Source: Paludibacteraceae bacterium
GTDB taxonomy: Bacteria > Bacteroidota > Bacteroidia > Bacteroidales > Paludibacteraceae
Direction of reading: 5' to 3'
Assembly (NCBI GenBank): GCA_024401645.1
Contig: JAKSKR010000031.1
Span: 1 to 34,294 of the forward strand
Length of the DNA: 34,294 bases
The notes beneath the pieces are model-generated. The model was not told the origin of the DNA, made no database searches, and was given only the letters and a program-made list of their open reading frames with translations. Of this stretch, positions 25,916 to 33,918 are shown one piece after another. A program made the translations under genes and the position numbers. Numbering within the stretch: position 1 is the stretch's first letter; each line of letters begins with the position of its first letter.

Positions 25916-26296
25916 ATGGCAGAAAAGACACGCTATACCGACGAAGAACTAGCTGAATTCAAGGAACTCATCCTTGCCAAGCTCGAAAAGGCTAAAGCTG
26001 AATACGCAGCCCTTCGTGCCAGTATGAACAATACCGACGGAAACGATATTACCGATACATCGCCTACCTTTAAGGCTCTCGAAGAAGGACAGACTACCAT
26101 GTCGAAGGAAGAAGATGGACGTCTGGCTCAAAGGCAGATGAAGTTCATTCAGCACCTTCAAGATGCACTCGTACGCATCGAAAAGAAAACTTATGGCATC
26201 TGTCGTGTTACCGGTCAGCTTATTCCAAAGGAACGTCTTCGTGCCGTTCCGCACGCTACCCTTAGCATCGATGCGAAAAATAAGGGTGCAAAGTAA
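25916..26296 (+). CDS. TraR/DksA-family protein, zinc-finger cysteines mostly lost
   Basis: 126 aa, cytoplasmic. Seen: an N-terminal coiled-coil-forming region (about 8-85) and a DksA/TraR C-terminal globule, KTYGICRVTGQLIPKERLRAVPHATLSI. In C4-type members the finger is CxxC...CxxC; here only one Cys (in GICRVTG) remains, as is common in the Bacteroidota lineage. Family members bind the RNA polymerase secondary channel and act with ppGpp; whether this one does is inference. Start taken at ATG 25916 (an upstream TTG in frame is less likely). Followed by a terminator and lspA, a usual Bacteroidales order. Confidence 0.88.
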   Translation: MAEKTRYTDEELAEFKELILAKLEKAKAEYAALRASMNNTDGNDITDTSPTFKALEEGQTTMSKEEDGRLAQRQMKFIQHLQDALVRIEKKTYGICRVTGQLIPKERLRAVPHATLSIDAKNKGAK

Positions 26297-26328
26297 TACG
26301 ATTGTCGTATAAGTAAACGTTATAATTT

Positions 26329-26360
26329 GGCAAGCCAGTTTTGCTGGCTTGCCTTTTTCT
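26329..26360 (+). terminator. Rho-independent terminator after the traR/dksA-like gene
   Basis: Perfect 10-base arms 26329-26338 and 26344-26353, five-base loop, T5. It separates this gene from lspA. Confidence 0.93.
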
Positions 26361-26394
26361 AGTTAATTGCACAAATTCATAGCGAAAATAAACT

Positions 26395-27033
26395 ATGGTA
26401 CTCGAACTTCGTAAAAAATATGTGATAGCTGCATCTGTTGCCATCTTACTCGTTGTGGCAGACCAACTCATCAAATATTGGGTACGTGTCAATATTGGCA
26501 ACGGACCGAATATTGATGTCGCCAGTTGGTTCAAATTGTGCTATGTCGAGAATCCTGGAGCTGCTTTCGGCATGGAGTTCGGACCAAAGATTTTCCTGAC
26601 ACTTTTCCGTATTGTCGCTGTGGGGTGCCTTTCCTACTGCTCTTACAGCGTCATTAAGAAGGGGTTCTCCTTCTCGTTTGCTATTGCACTAACGTTGGTA
26701 ACGGCTGGTGCCTTGGGCAACATCATCGACTGCGTGTTCTATGCACGCATCTTTGACGGCGGCGACTGGTTCGTGGGTAAGGTGGTCGACATGTTCTTCT
26801 TCCCGCTCATTCGCACAACTTGGCCCGATTGGACACCTTGGGCTGGACAGTCGCTCGTTTTCTTCCGACCTGTCTTCAACCTTGCCGATGCTGGCATTAC
26901 TTGTGGCGTTTTCTACATGATACTTTTTCGCACGAAGGAACTCTCCAAGTTGTTCGATATGTTTGGCGGAGACAAGGATGAGAAAGACAATGGTAAGAAA
27001 GACGATGGTGAAACCACTGGTGCCACCGAATAA
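26395..27033 (+). CDS. lspA: Lipoprotein signal peptidase (signal peptidase II)
   Basis: Inner-membrane aspartyl protease that removes signal peptides from prolipoproteins. Seen: ADQLIKY (Asp23), VENPGAAFG (Asn54), catalytic Asp112 in GNIIDCVFY and catalytic Asp165 in FNLADAGI; four hydrophobic segments. At 212 aa it is longer than the E. coli enzyme, owing to an insertion (about 118-158) and a charged Lys/Asp/Glu tail (190-212). It serves the several lipoproteins encoded in this window. Followed 25 bases later by a lipoprotein gene. Confidence 0.94.
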   Translation: MVLELRKKYVIAASVAILLVVADQLIKYWVRVNIGNGPNIDVASWFKLCYVENPGAAFGMEFGPKIFLTLFRIVAVGCLSYCSYSVIKKGFSFSFAIALTLVTAGALGNIIDCVFYARIFDGGDWFVGKVVDMFFFPLIRTTWPDWTPWAGQSLVFFRPVFNLADAGITCGVFYMILFRTKELSKLFDMFGGDKDEKDNGKKDDGETTGATE

Positions 27034-27058
27034 TTTAGTGGTGACAGGATAATTTAAG

Positions 27059-27409
27059 ATGAAGATGAAAAGACTGATTAATTATATGTTCCTCTTGTTG
27101 GCTGTGGCTGGTGTTGCTTCGCTAGCTTCGTGCAAGCCCAATAGGGGAACTCCGCCTTTAAAAAAGAAGGAAATGATTGACCTTATGGTCGACGTGCACG
27201 TGACGCAGGCTTTAATGAATCGCCAAAACACCATTCCTTCTGGCGAATTGCAGAAGAACCGCTTCTATAAGTCGGTGTTAGATAAACACAACATTACCGA
27301 AGAACAGTTCGACTCGGCTGTGGCTTGGTACTCGCGAAACGCCAATGAGTATAAAGCCGTTTACAAGGCGGTAATCGATACGCTCGAAAAACGCCGTAAC
27401 CGTCTCTGA
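27059..27409 (+). CDS. DUF4296 lipoprotein
   Basis: 116 aa. Seen: signal peptide ending at Cys25 (LASC), then a helical domain (MIDLMVDVHVTQALMNRQN, YKSVLDKHNITEEQFDSAVAWYSRN) typical of DUF4296, a Bacteroidota lipoprotein family usually encoded next to lspA. Function unknown. Three bases separate it from the next gene. Confidence 0.87.
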   Translation: MKMKRLINYMFLLLAVAGVASLASCKPNRGTPPLKKKEMIDLMVDVHVTQALMNRQNTIPSGELQKNRFYKSVLDKHNITEEQFDSAVAWYSRNANEYKAVYKAVIDTLEKRRNRL

Positions 27410-27412
27410 TTT

Positions 27413-27754
27413 ATGAATAAGCGTGTCGCGGCTCACTTCCTTCTAGTGTCGGCCGATAGGGTAGTTCGCCTTGGCGGTGTGGGGGCTGATGCCGATGGAC
27501 GCATCTCTGAAGTCTTTTCGTTGGTCGACGCCCAATACGAACCCGCCAACACCACCTTCGTAGATGGATGGATTGCCCCATTCCTTATAGATGTGGCCGG
27601 CCTGAAGTCCGATGGCTTGCCAGTAGCACTCCTGCTCTTTGCCCGCCAAAACGGTGTGGCCATTACGGTGGGAAACGCGGCCACTTTGTTTAACTATACG
27701 GTACAAGAAGACGGTAGCGTTTCCGCAACCTCACTTCTTCCTTATTTTGTTTAA
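27413..27754 (+). CDS. Small hypothetical protein, 113 aa
   Basis: No firm family. The N-terminal half (KRVAAHFLLVSADRVVRLGGVGADADGRI) recalls the beta-sandwich start of amidohydrolases, but the metal-binding barrel is absent, so it is at most a domain remnant or an independent small protein. No signal or membrane segment. Tightly coupled between the DUF4296 lipoprotein gene (3 bases) and the S41 protease (12 bases), so it belongs to that operon. Confidence 0.75.
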   Translation: MNKRVAAHFLLVSADRVVRLGGVGADADGRISEVFSLVDAQYEPANTTFVDGWIAPFLIDVAGLKSDGLPVALLLFARQNGVAITVGNAATLFNYTVQEDGSVSATSLLPYFV

Positions 27755-27766
27755 GTTTTATATCCA

Positions 27767-29527
27767 ATGCATAAGCGTTTATTCCTGACTTCTGTCGTCT
27801 GTGGCATTATGGCATTCGCCGCAAATTCGGTTATGGCCGAGGTCTCTCCCAAGCCGAAAGAGTCGCACGACTTCCAAATATCTAAAAGTTTAGATATATT
27901 CAACTCTGTATATAAGGAGTTGGACATATTCTATGTCGACACCATCCAGCCCGAAAAGACGGTAAAATATGGTATCGATGCCATGCTTTCTATGGCCGAC
28001 CCTTATACCACCTACTTCCCCGAAAGCGAAATGAAGGACCTCAAGTTCATGACTACGGGCTCTTATGCTGGCGTGGGTGCCGTTATTTCGGTTAACGACA
28101 AGAAGCAGATCTACATTTCAGAAATTTACGAAGGCAAACCGGCCTACAAGGCGGGCTTGCGTGGCGGCGACGTCTTCGTGTCGGTCGATGGCGTTGCTAC
28201 CGATGGCAAGACGACTTCCGACGTCAGCCAGATGTTGCGTGGCGAGCCTTTAACTACAGCCAAGGTGGTGGTAGAACGCCCAGGAAAGGGAACCGTTAAG
28301 GTCGACGTCGTTCGCGAGAAAATCGTCATCGACCCGGTTGTCTATTATGGTATGCTCAACAGTAGCGTGGGTTTCATCAACCTCTCGCAGTTCACCGACC
28401 AGTCTTACTCTTCGTTCCACAGTGCCTATCTTGCCCTAAAGGCAAAGGGCATGAAGTCGTTGGTTATCGACATGCGTAGCAATCCGGGCGGATTGTTGTC
28501 AGAGGCAACACGCATCCTCAACATGTTTGTGCCTAAAGGTTCTAAACTAGTCTACACCAAGGGTAAGGACAAGAAGTGGAACACCACCTATTGGGCTAGC
28601 GAGGCGCCTATCGATACCGTAATTCCTATTGCAGTGTTGGTGAACCGCAACTCGGCTTCGGCTGCCGAAATTGTTTCGGGAACCTTGCAAGACCTCGATA
28701 GGGCAGTCATTCTAGGCGAACGCACCTATGGTAAGGGCTTGGTTCAAACCACACGTGACCTTCCTTATGGCGGATCGCTGAAGGTGACCATTTCTAAATA
28801 CTACATCCCGTCAGACCGCTGCATTCAGGCCATTGACTATGCGAAACGCGACAAGGACGGATTGGTGGCACGCATTCCTGACAGCCTGACGCACGAATTC
28901 AAAACATTGCACGGACGCATTGTGCGTGACGGTTGCGGCATTAGCCCCGACCTTTATGTGAAGACGGAGAAGAATGCGGTGGTGACCTTCTACCTCTATT
29001 CAAAGAATATTATTTTCGACTACGTAACCGAATATCAGCAGAAACATCCGGCTCTGCTTTCTGTTGCCGATGTTAAGATGACCGATGCCGACTATAACGA
29101 CTTTAAGGCATTCGTCAAGAAGTCGAACTTCAGTTACAAGACCAAGTCGCAAGAATCGCTTGCCAAGTTGCGCACTTTGGCAGAAGAAGACGGCTACCTC
29201 GAAATGTCGAAAGCCGAATTCGACTCGTTGGAGGCCAAGCTTAAGCCAAACCTCGATGCCGAACTCGACAAGTACCGCGACGAGATCTCGAAATACATCT
29301 GCCTCGAAATTGCACGCCGCAACTTCTACCAGCGTGGTGTACTTCAGGAACAGCTGAAGAACGACGATGGCGTGAAGAAGGCGCTTGAAGTGTTGGGCGA
29401 CAGCAAGCTTTTCAACGAACTCATGACCAAGGAAAAGGTGGGCGATGAGGCTGAAGCCGAAGCCGAGAAGAAATCTGCCGAAAAAGTAAAGTCTGAAGAC
29501 GAAGAACTGGAGGAGGACGCAGAATGA
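27767..29527 (+). CDS. S41 family C-terminal processing peptidase (CtpA type)
   Basis: Exported serine protease, 586 aa. Seen: Sec signal (about 1-24, SVMA), N-terminal helical part (DPYTTYFPESEM), PDZ domain (about 95-175; GVGAVIS, GLRGGDVFVSVDG), peptidase core with VIDMRSNPGG and the Ser/Lys pair Ser298 (NRNSASAAEI) and Lys323 (TYGKG). The C-terminal 40 residues are Glu/Lys-rich. Probably periplasmic processing or quality control. Overlaps the next gene by four bases (ATGA), so translation is coupled. Confidence 0.93.
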   Translation: MHKRLFLTSVVCGIMAFAANSVMAEVSPKPKESHDFQISKSLDIFNSVYKELDIFYVDTIQPEKTVKYGIDAMLSMADPYTTYFPESEMKDLKFMTTGSYAGVGAVISVNDKKQIYISEIYEGKPAYKAGLRGGDVFVSVDGVATDGKTTSDVSQMLRGEPLTTAKVVVERPGKGTVKVDVVREKIVIDPVVYYGMLNSSVGFINLSQFTDQSYSSFHSAYLALKAKGMKSLVIDMRSNPGGLLSEATRILNMFVPKGSKLVYTKGKDKKWNTTYWASEAPIDTVIPIAVLVNRNSASAAEIVSGTLQDLDRAVILGERTYGKGLVQTTRDLPYGGSLKVTISKYYIPSDRCIQAIDYAKRDKDGLVARIPDSLTHEFKTLHGRIVRDGCGISPDLYVKTEKNAVVTFYLYSKNIIFDYVTEYQQKHPALLSVADVKMTDADYNDFKAFVKKSNFSYKTKSQESLAKLRTLAEEDGYLEMSKAEFDSLEAKLKPNLDAELDKYRDEISKYICLEIARRNFYQRGVLQEQLKNDDGVKKALEVLGDSKLFNELMTKEKVGDEAEAEAEKKSAEKVKSEDEELEEDAE

Positions 29528-30273
29528 AAGCGATGATTTTTGCCGCTGGTATGGGCACTAGGCTGAAACCCATTACCGATACCTTGCCCAAGGCATTGGT
29601 GCCTATTGCTGGCAAAACCTTGTTGGAAAGGGTTGTAACACGGTTGGCAAATGCGGGTTTCGACCACATCGTCATTAACGTGCACCACTTTGGCGACCTC
29701 ATCATCAATTTCTTAAGGGAACATGACAATTTCGGACTCGACATTCAGGTGTCCGACGAACGCGATATGTTGCTCGACACGGGTGGCGGCATCCGCAAGG
29801 CAACCCCGCTGTTGCAAGGCGACGAACCTTTTCTGGTTCACAATGTCGACATCTTGTCGAACGTAGACCTTGCAGCTATGTACAACAACCATGTGTCGCG
29901 TGGGGCAGACGTCTCGCTTCTAGTCAGCGAACGCGATACCCAACGTTACCTTCTGTTTAATGAGAAGGAAGACAACCGGTTGGTGGGGTGGACCAACATT
30001 GCCACAGGGCAGGTTAAGTCGCCTTATGCCGACTTCAACCCCGACCTCTATCGCCGTTTGGCATTCTCGGGCATACACGTCATTTCGCCAAAGGTGCTGA
30101 AGGCAATGGAACCTTATGCCGACAAGTTCCCAATTATGGATTTCTACCTTGCCGAAGCCGATAAGGTGAACATTGTGGCGCATTGCCAGCCAGGACTGGA
30201 AATGGTCGATGTGGGTAAGTTGTATGCCATACAGCAGGCCGAAGATTTCGTTAATGCCCATCCCGAAGGTTAA
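29524..30273 (+). CDS. Nucleotidyltransferase, MurU-like sugar-phosphate type
   Basis: 249 aa, cytoplasmic. Seen: NTP-transferase signature AAGMGTRLKPITDTLPKALV (7-26), metal-site VHNVDI (about 105-110) and C-terminal MVDVGKLYAI. Closest by eye to MurU / hexose-1-phosphate nucleotidylyltransferases used in cell-wall sugar recycling, where the partner is an AmgK-like kinase; no such kinase gene is adjacent here. Coupled to the CtpA-type protease by ATGA overlap. Specific sugar unknown. Confidence 0.87.
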   Translation: MKAMIFAAGMGTRLKPITDTLPKALVPIAGKTLLERVVTRLANAGFDHIVINVHHFGDLIINFLREHDNFGLDIQVSDERDMLLDTGGGIRKATPLLQGDEPFLVHNVDILSNVDLAAMYNNHVSRGADVSLLVSERDTQRYLLFNEKEDNRLVGWTNIATGQVKSPYADFNPDLYRRLAFSGIHVISPKVLKAMEPYADKFPIMDFYLAEADKVNIVAHCQPGLEMVDVGKLYAIQQAEDFVNAHPEG

Positions 30274-30312
30274 CGTGTTGCTTTTTATGGCGTTGTTGAT
30301 AAAAAATATAAG

Positions 30313-30341
30313 CCGATTGTCTTGTGCAATCGGTTTTTTTG
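30313..30341 (+). terminator. Rho-independent terminator after the nucleotidyltransferase
   Basis: Seven-base arms 30313-30319 and 30327-30333 followed by T7. Confidence 0.88.
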
Positions 30342-30342
30342 T

Positions 30343-30350
30343 TATTTTTG
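30343..30350 (+). promoter_or_regulatory. Predicted -7 box of the T9SS-sorted protein
   Basis: TATTTTTG (TAnnTTTG), 25 bases before the ATG, directly after the preceding terminator. Confidence 0.55.
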
Positions 30351-30375
30351 GAGTATAAATTAAAAATATAGTGAT

Positions 30376-31422
30376 ATGAAGAAAATTTTTTCAGTTGCAT
30401 TACTCTTGTTTTCTGCATCTTCTTTGTTTGCTCAAAATAAGATTACATACAAAGTTAATGGCCTGAATGCTGGCGATGTTCGTGCTATGAAGCAGATTGA
30501 ATACCAGCCTCAAGGCAATGGCGGTGCTAACCAGGTTTGGGATTTCTCTGCTGCAAAGGAATTGAAGGGCATGACAATTGCCCAGGCCGAAAATGTGGCA
30601 ACCCAGATTGGTAACGTCGACCTTTCTTCTCGCAACACACTTTTGGCTGTTGACGAAGGTGGCGAAAAGACAACTTACTTCGAAATTACAAACAACGAAA
30701 AGCGCTATTGGGGCCTTTCTTCTGGCTTGGTTAAGATTGAATTCGAACAGCCAATCGTAGACATGAAGTTCCCTATGGCTTACCAAGACGTTATTTCTGG
30801 TGCTATGGTTGGTACCTATACCACCGGCTCAACTGTTGAACCAATCACTGGTAGCTACACTTCTGAAGCCGACGCATGGGGTTCTCTTTCATTGCCAGAC
30901 GGAAGCGTTTACAACAACGTTCTTCGTGTGAAGTTGACCAAGAATTATCAGCAGGTTGCCGGTAGCCTTACCTACACCATTCAGACTACACGTTACCAGT
31001 ACTATGCTGAAGGTGTTCGTTACCCAGTCCTCATCACTTTGGAAAACAACGTAAAGAGCGACTGCAACTGCACTTGCGGCAACTACACTACCGAAACCGC
31101 TTACTACTTGCCTGGTGCACAGAACGAAGTTAAGCAGCTCATCAACGGTAACTCTGTAGCCGACAACGATGTTAAGATTGGTGTTTATCCTAACCCATTC
31201 CGCGAACAGCTTAACGCTAACGTAAACATTGCTAACGCTGCAGAAGCTGACATCGACATCATCGATGCTGCTGGTCGTAAGATTAAGGACTTCGGTACCT
31301 ACAACTTGGCAGAAGGCGACAACAACATTACTCTTGAAACTGCCGACATCATTCCTGGTCAGTATGTGGTTCGTGTTTCTGTCGATGGCGTTAACTACTC
31401 AAAGAATGTTATTAAGAAGTAA
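30376..31422 (+). CDS. Secreted protein with type IX secretion C-terminal sorting domain
   Basis: 348 aa. Seen: Sec signal (1-20, SSLFAQ), a beta-rich central region with no recognised family (about 21-265), a Cys cluster DCNCTCGNY (about 235-240), and a T9SS type A sorting domain from VYPNPF (270) to the end (DIDIIDAAGRKI, GQYVVRVSVDGVNYSKNVIKK). The protein should be exported and carried across the outer membrane by the T9SS, with the C-terminal domain removed or used for surface attachment. The substrate or role of the central region is unknown. Own promoter and terminator. Confidence 0.88.
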   Translation: MKKIFSVALLLFSASSLFAQNKITYKVNGLNAGDVRAMKQIEYQPQGNGGANQVWDFSAAKELKGMTIAQAENVATQIGNVDLSSRNTLLAVDEGGEKTTYFEITNNEKRYWGLSSGLVKIEFEQPIVDMKFPMAYQDVISGAMVGTYTTGSTVEPITGSYTSEADAWGSLSLPDGSVYNNVLRVKLTKNYQQVAGSLTYTIQTTRYQYYAEGVRYPVLITLENNVKSDCNCTCGNYTTETAYYLPGAQNEVKQLINGNSVADNDVKIGVYPNPFREQLNANVNIANAAEADIDIIDAAGRKIKDFGTYNLAEGDNNITLETADIIPGQYVVRVSVDGVNYSKNVIKK

Positions 31423-31444
31423 TTAAACTCTTAATTATAAGGTG

Positions 31445-31472
31445 AAAGGGCGAGATTTTCTCGCCCTTTTCT
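31445..31472 (+). terminator. Rho-independent terminator after the T9SS-sorted protein
   Basis: Perfect 11-base arms 31445-31455 and 31459-31469 with a TTT loop. Confidence 0.92.
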
Positions 31473-31567
31473 GTTTATGTATGTTTCCTAATGTGTATGC
31501 TTGTAAAAAATGCACGTTGTTTAGGTTAAAAATAGTTTATTTTCTATTATTGAAAGCATATTTTATC

Positions 31568-31575
31568 TATTTTTG
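31568..31575 (+). promoter_or_regulatory. Predicted -7 box of spt, with a leader of about 80 bases
   Basis: TATTTTTG (TAnnTTTG), 87 bases before the ATG at 31663. The leader shows no obvious conserved fold. Confidence 0.5.
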
Positions 31576-31662
31576 CATTCGCAACTTGAAAAGTGCATTT
31601 AGCTGGGCATTGGGCTTCCTAGATTCGAGCCGGTTGCAATAAATTTAGAATTTTAAATAACA

Positions 31663-32859
31663 ATGGGTTTACTACAAGAAAAACTAGCCAAATACACCGA
31701 ACCACAACGTGTGAAGGCTCTAGGTCTCTATCCTTATTTCCGTGAAATTTGCAGCGCACAAGACAGCGAGGTAATTATGGACGGTAAGAAGGTTCTTATG
31801 TTTGGTTCTAATAGCTATATGGGCCTTACCAACCATCCGAAGATTAAGCAGGCTGCCATTGAGGCAACTGAAAAGTACGGTACTGGTTGTGCTGGCTCAC
31901 GTTTCTTGAACGGTACTCTCGATATCCATATCCAGCTCGAGAAGGCTTTGGCTGAATATGTGGGTAAGGAAGAGGCTATCTGCGTTTCTGCCGGTTTCAA
32001 CGTCAACATGGGTGTAATTCCAAAGTTGGTTGGCCCGCACGACTACATCCTTTACGATGAACGTGATCACGCTTCTATCCTCACAGGTATTCAGTTGGCA
32101 ATGACTCCATCTAAAAACAAGTTGAAGTTCAAGCACAACGACATGGAAAGCCTTGAACAGAAGTTGAAGATGTGCGATCCTAAATCTGTTAAGGTTATTG
32201 TTGTCGACGGCGTTTACAGTATGGAAGGCGATGTTGCTAAATTGCCTGAAATCGTAAAGTTGGCTAAACAGTACGATGCGGCCGTTTATGTTGACGAAGC
32301 TCACAGCTTGGGCGTATTCGGTAAGCAGGGACGTGGCGTTTGCGACCACTTTGGCTTGACCGATCAGGTCGACCTCATCATGGGTACATTCTCTAAATCA
32401 ATGGCATCTATTGGTGGCTTCTGCGCTGGCGATTCTACCATCATCAACTGGTTGCGCCACTCGGCTTATTCTTACATCTTCAGTGCTAGTATGACGCCTG
32501 CAGCTACTGCATCGGCCCTTGCCGCACTCGAAATCATTAAGAGCGAACCTGAACGTCAGGAACACTTGTGGGAGATTACCAAGTACGCTATCGAAGGTTT
32601 CCGCAACCTTGGTTTCGAAATTGGTCCAACCGAAACTCCTATCATTCCGCTCTACATTCGCGACAACGATAAGACCTTCCTCTTCACCAAGATGTGTTTC
32701 GACGAAGGTATCTTCATCAACCCAGTAGTATCTCCAGCTGTTGCTCCTGAAGACACTTTGGTCCGTTTCTCACTCATGGCAACCAACACCAAGGAGCAGA
32801 TTGACTTCGCTCTTGAAAAGCTTGGTGCTTGTGCTCGCGAATTGGGCATCATCAAATAA
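31663..32859 (+). CDS. spt: Serine palmitoyltransferase (alpha-oxoamine synthase family)
   Basis: PLP enzyme making 3-ketosphinganine from serine and a long acyl-CoA, the first step of bacterial sphingolipid synthesis. Seen: MGLLQEKLAKY start and PYFREI characteristic of the Bacteroides enzyme, SNSYMGL, CAGSRFLNGT, His137 (DHAS), Asp211 and His214 (VDEAHSLGVFG), and PLP lysine Lys245 in GTFSKSMASIGGF; 398 aa, full length. KBL and BioF share the fold, but the N-terminus and the lack of a biotin or threonine context favour SPT. Monocistronic. Confidence 0.9.
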   Translation: MGLLQEKLAKYTEPQRVKALGLYPYFREICSAQDSEVIMDGKKVLMFGSNSYMGLTNHPKIKQAAIEATEKYGTGCAGSRFLNGTLDIHIQLEKALAEYVGKEEAICVSAGFNVNMGVIPKLVGPHDYILYDERDHASILTGIQLAMTPSKNKLKFKHNDMESLEQKLKMCDPKSVKVIVVDGVYSMEGDVAKLPEIVKLAKQYDAAVYVDEAHSLGVFGKQGRGVCDHFGLTDQVDLIMGTFSKSMASIGGFCAGDSTIINWLRHSAYSYIFSASMTPAATASALAALEIIKSEPERQEHLWEITKYAIEGFRNLGFEIGPTETPIIPLYIRDNDKTFLFTKMCFDEGIFINPVVSPAVAPEDTLVRFSLMATNTKEQIDFALEKLGACARELGIIK

Positions 32860-32888
32860 CGATTTTACCAAAACAACACATATAAAAA

Positions 32889-32917
32889 ACGGATAGCTTT
32901 GCTATTCGTTTTTTTTG
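32889..32917 (+). terminator. Rho-independent terminator after spt
   Basis: Nine-base arms 32889-32897 and 32901-32909 (one G-T pair), TTT loop, T8. Confidence 0.92.
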
Positions 32918-32952
32918 TTTAGATCATATTGTACTGCTTTCTCTGTTCGCCA

Positions 32953-33334
32953 TGCATCTACGACGTTTGTTCCCAGGAGCATGAGTAACTGTCGCGGTGG
33001 GGCTCTGTCCCACCGCACTACTTACCGATGGGGCTCTGTCCCATCATATAACAAGAGTTACCAGGCGGGACGGAGCCCCGCAAAGATCTTTGCAGTGGGA
33101 CAGAGCCCCACAGCTACAGCGTAGGTAACAGGCTCTGTCCCACCGCACTACTCACCGATGGGGCTCTGTCCCATCGTATAACAAAGCACCAAGCGGGACG
33201 GGCCCATGCATTTACGGCGTTTGCCCCCAGGAGCATGAGTAACTGTCGCGGTGGGGCTCTGTCCCACCGCACTATTCACCGATGGGGCTCTGTCCCATCA
33301 AAAACAAGAAACACCAAGCGGGACAGAGCCCCGC
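32953..33334. repeat. Left REP-like hairpin array
   Basis: All units share the core GGGACAGAGCCC (or its complement) with a 7-base loop. Type A (stem GCGGTGGG/CCCACCGC): 32994-33016, 33248-33270. Type B (GATGGG/CCCATC): 33027-33045, 33157-33175, 33281-33299. Type C (GCGGG/CCCGC): 33065-33081, 33193-33209 (degenerate), 33318-33334. Type D (GTGGG/CCCAC inside GCA/AGC): 33092-33114. A half-decayed unit lies at 33130-33146. Spacers also repeat: a roughly 40-base segment before type A units (containing CCCAGGAGCATGAGTAACTG) occurs at about 32955-32993 and 33208-33247. Confidence 0.92.
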
Positions 33335-33350
33335 ATCTACAGCGCTGATA

Positions 33351-33893
33351 TTAATATCTGCTTATTTCAATTAGAGCTTCGCTTGTCCCGAATGCAAATG
33401 CTGAACTATATACATAATCTTCGGCGTTCTTAACAAAGCCTTGTTTGACAGGATTCTGGTGGATATAATTTAATTTCTGTAGATAAAATTCTTTTGTGGT
33501 AATTTCCAGTAAATGGTTACCGTCTTGCCAAAATACAAAACCTTGATGTTTGCTATCGTATAAAGAAGCAAATGTAAATCTGTTCAACATCCAGTCCTTT
33601 CTACTTTCTTGAATATTGTCTTCTATAGCCTTGTGTATTTGGCGGCTTGTGTAAGTCTTAAAATCTCGTATGATGTTTGTTATAGAGTGGTCGTCGTCGC
33701 ATCCGATAAGCAAATGAATGTGATTGGTCATTATAACCCAACCATAAACAACGAGGCCTTTGTTTGCAATGCAGAATTTCAAGGAATTGACTATTATGTC
33801 TTTGTATATGGGGCGTGTGAACACATCTATCCAGTCGACAACTGTGATGGTTGCAAAATACATGTTGCAAGTTATTTTCTCCGAATAATCCAT
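33351..33893 (-). CDS. REP-associated tyrosine transposase (RAYT, Y1 HUH family)
   Basis: 180 aa single-strand DNA nuclease/transposase of the IS200-like family. Seen: MYFATITVVDWIDVF strand, the metal-binding HUH motif as NHIHLLI (His58, His60), DFKTYTSRQI, and LNYIHQNPVKQGFV, where Tyr143 is the presumed nucleophile. The gene appears intact. It lies inside the hairpin array: type C units sit 16 bases beyond its stop (33318-33334) and 25 bases upstream of its start (33919-33935), both in the same orientation. RAYTs are known to bind and cut REP hairpins and are usually single-copy domesticated enzymes. No -7 box was found on the minus strand upstream. Confidence 0.92.
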   Translation of the reverse strand: MDYSEKITCNMYFATITVVDWIDVFTRPIYKDIIVNSLKFCIANKGLVVYGWVIMTNHIHLLIGCDDDHSITNIIRDFKTYTSRQIHKAIEDNIQESRKDWMLNRFTFASLYDSKHQGFVFWQDGNHLLEITTKEFYLQKLNYIHQNPVKQGFVKNAEDYVYSSAFAFGTSEALIEISRY

Positions 33894-33918
33894 AAATTTA
33901 TGTTTTGTTTGAATTGTT

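Noticed and set aside
31663..32859. BioF or Kbl instead of serine palmitoyltransferase
   Set aside because: N-terminal MGLLQEKLAKY and overall pattern fit the Bacteroides sphingolipid enzyme; no biotin or threonine dehydrogenase genes nearby.
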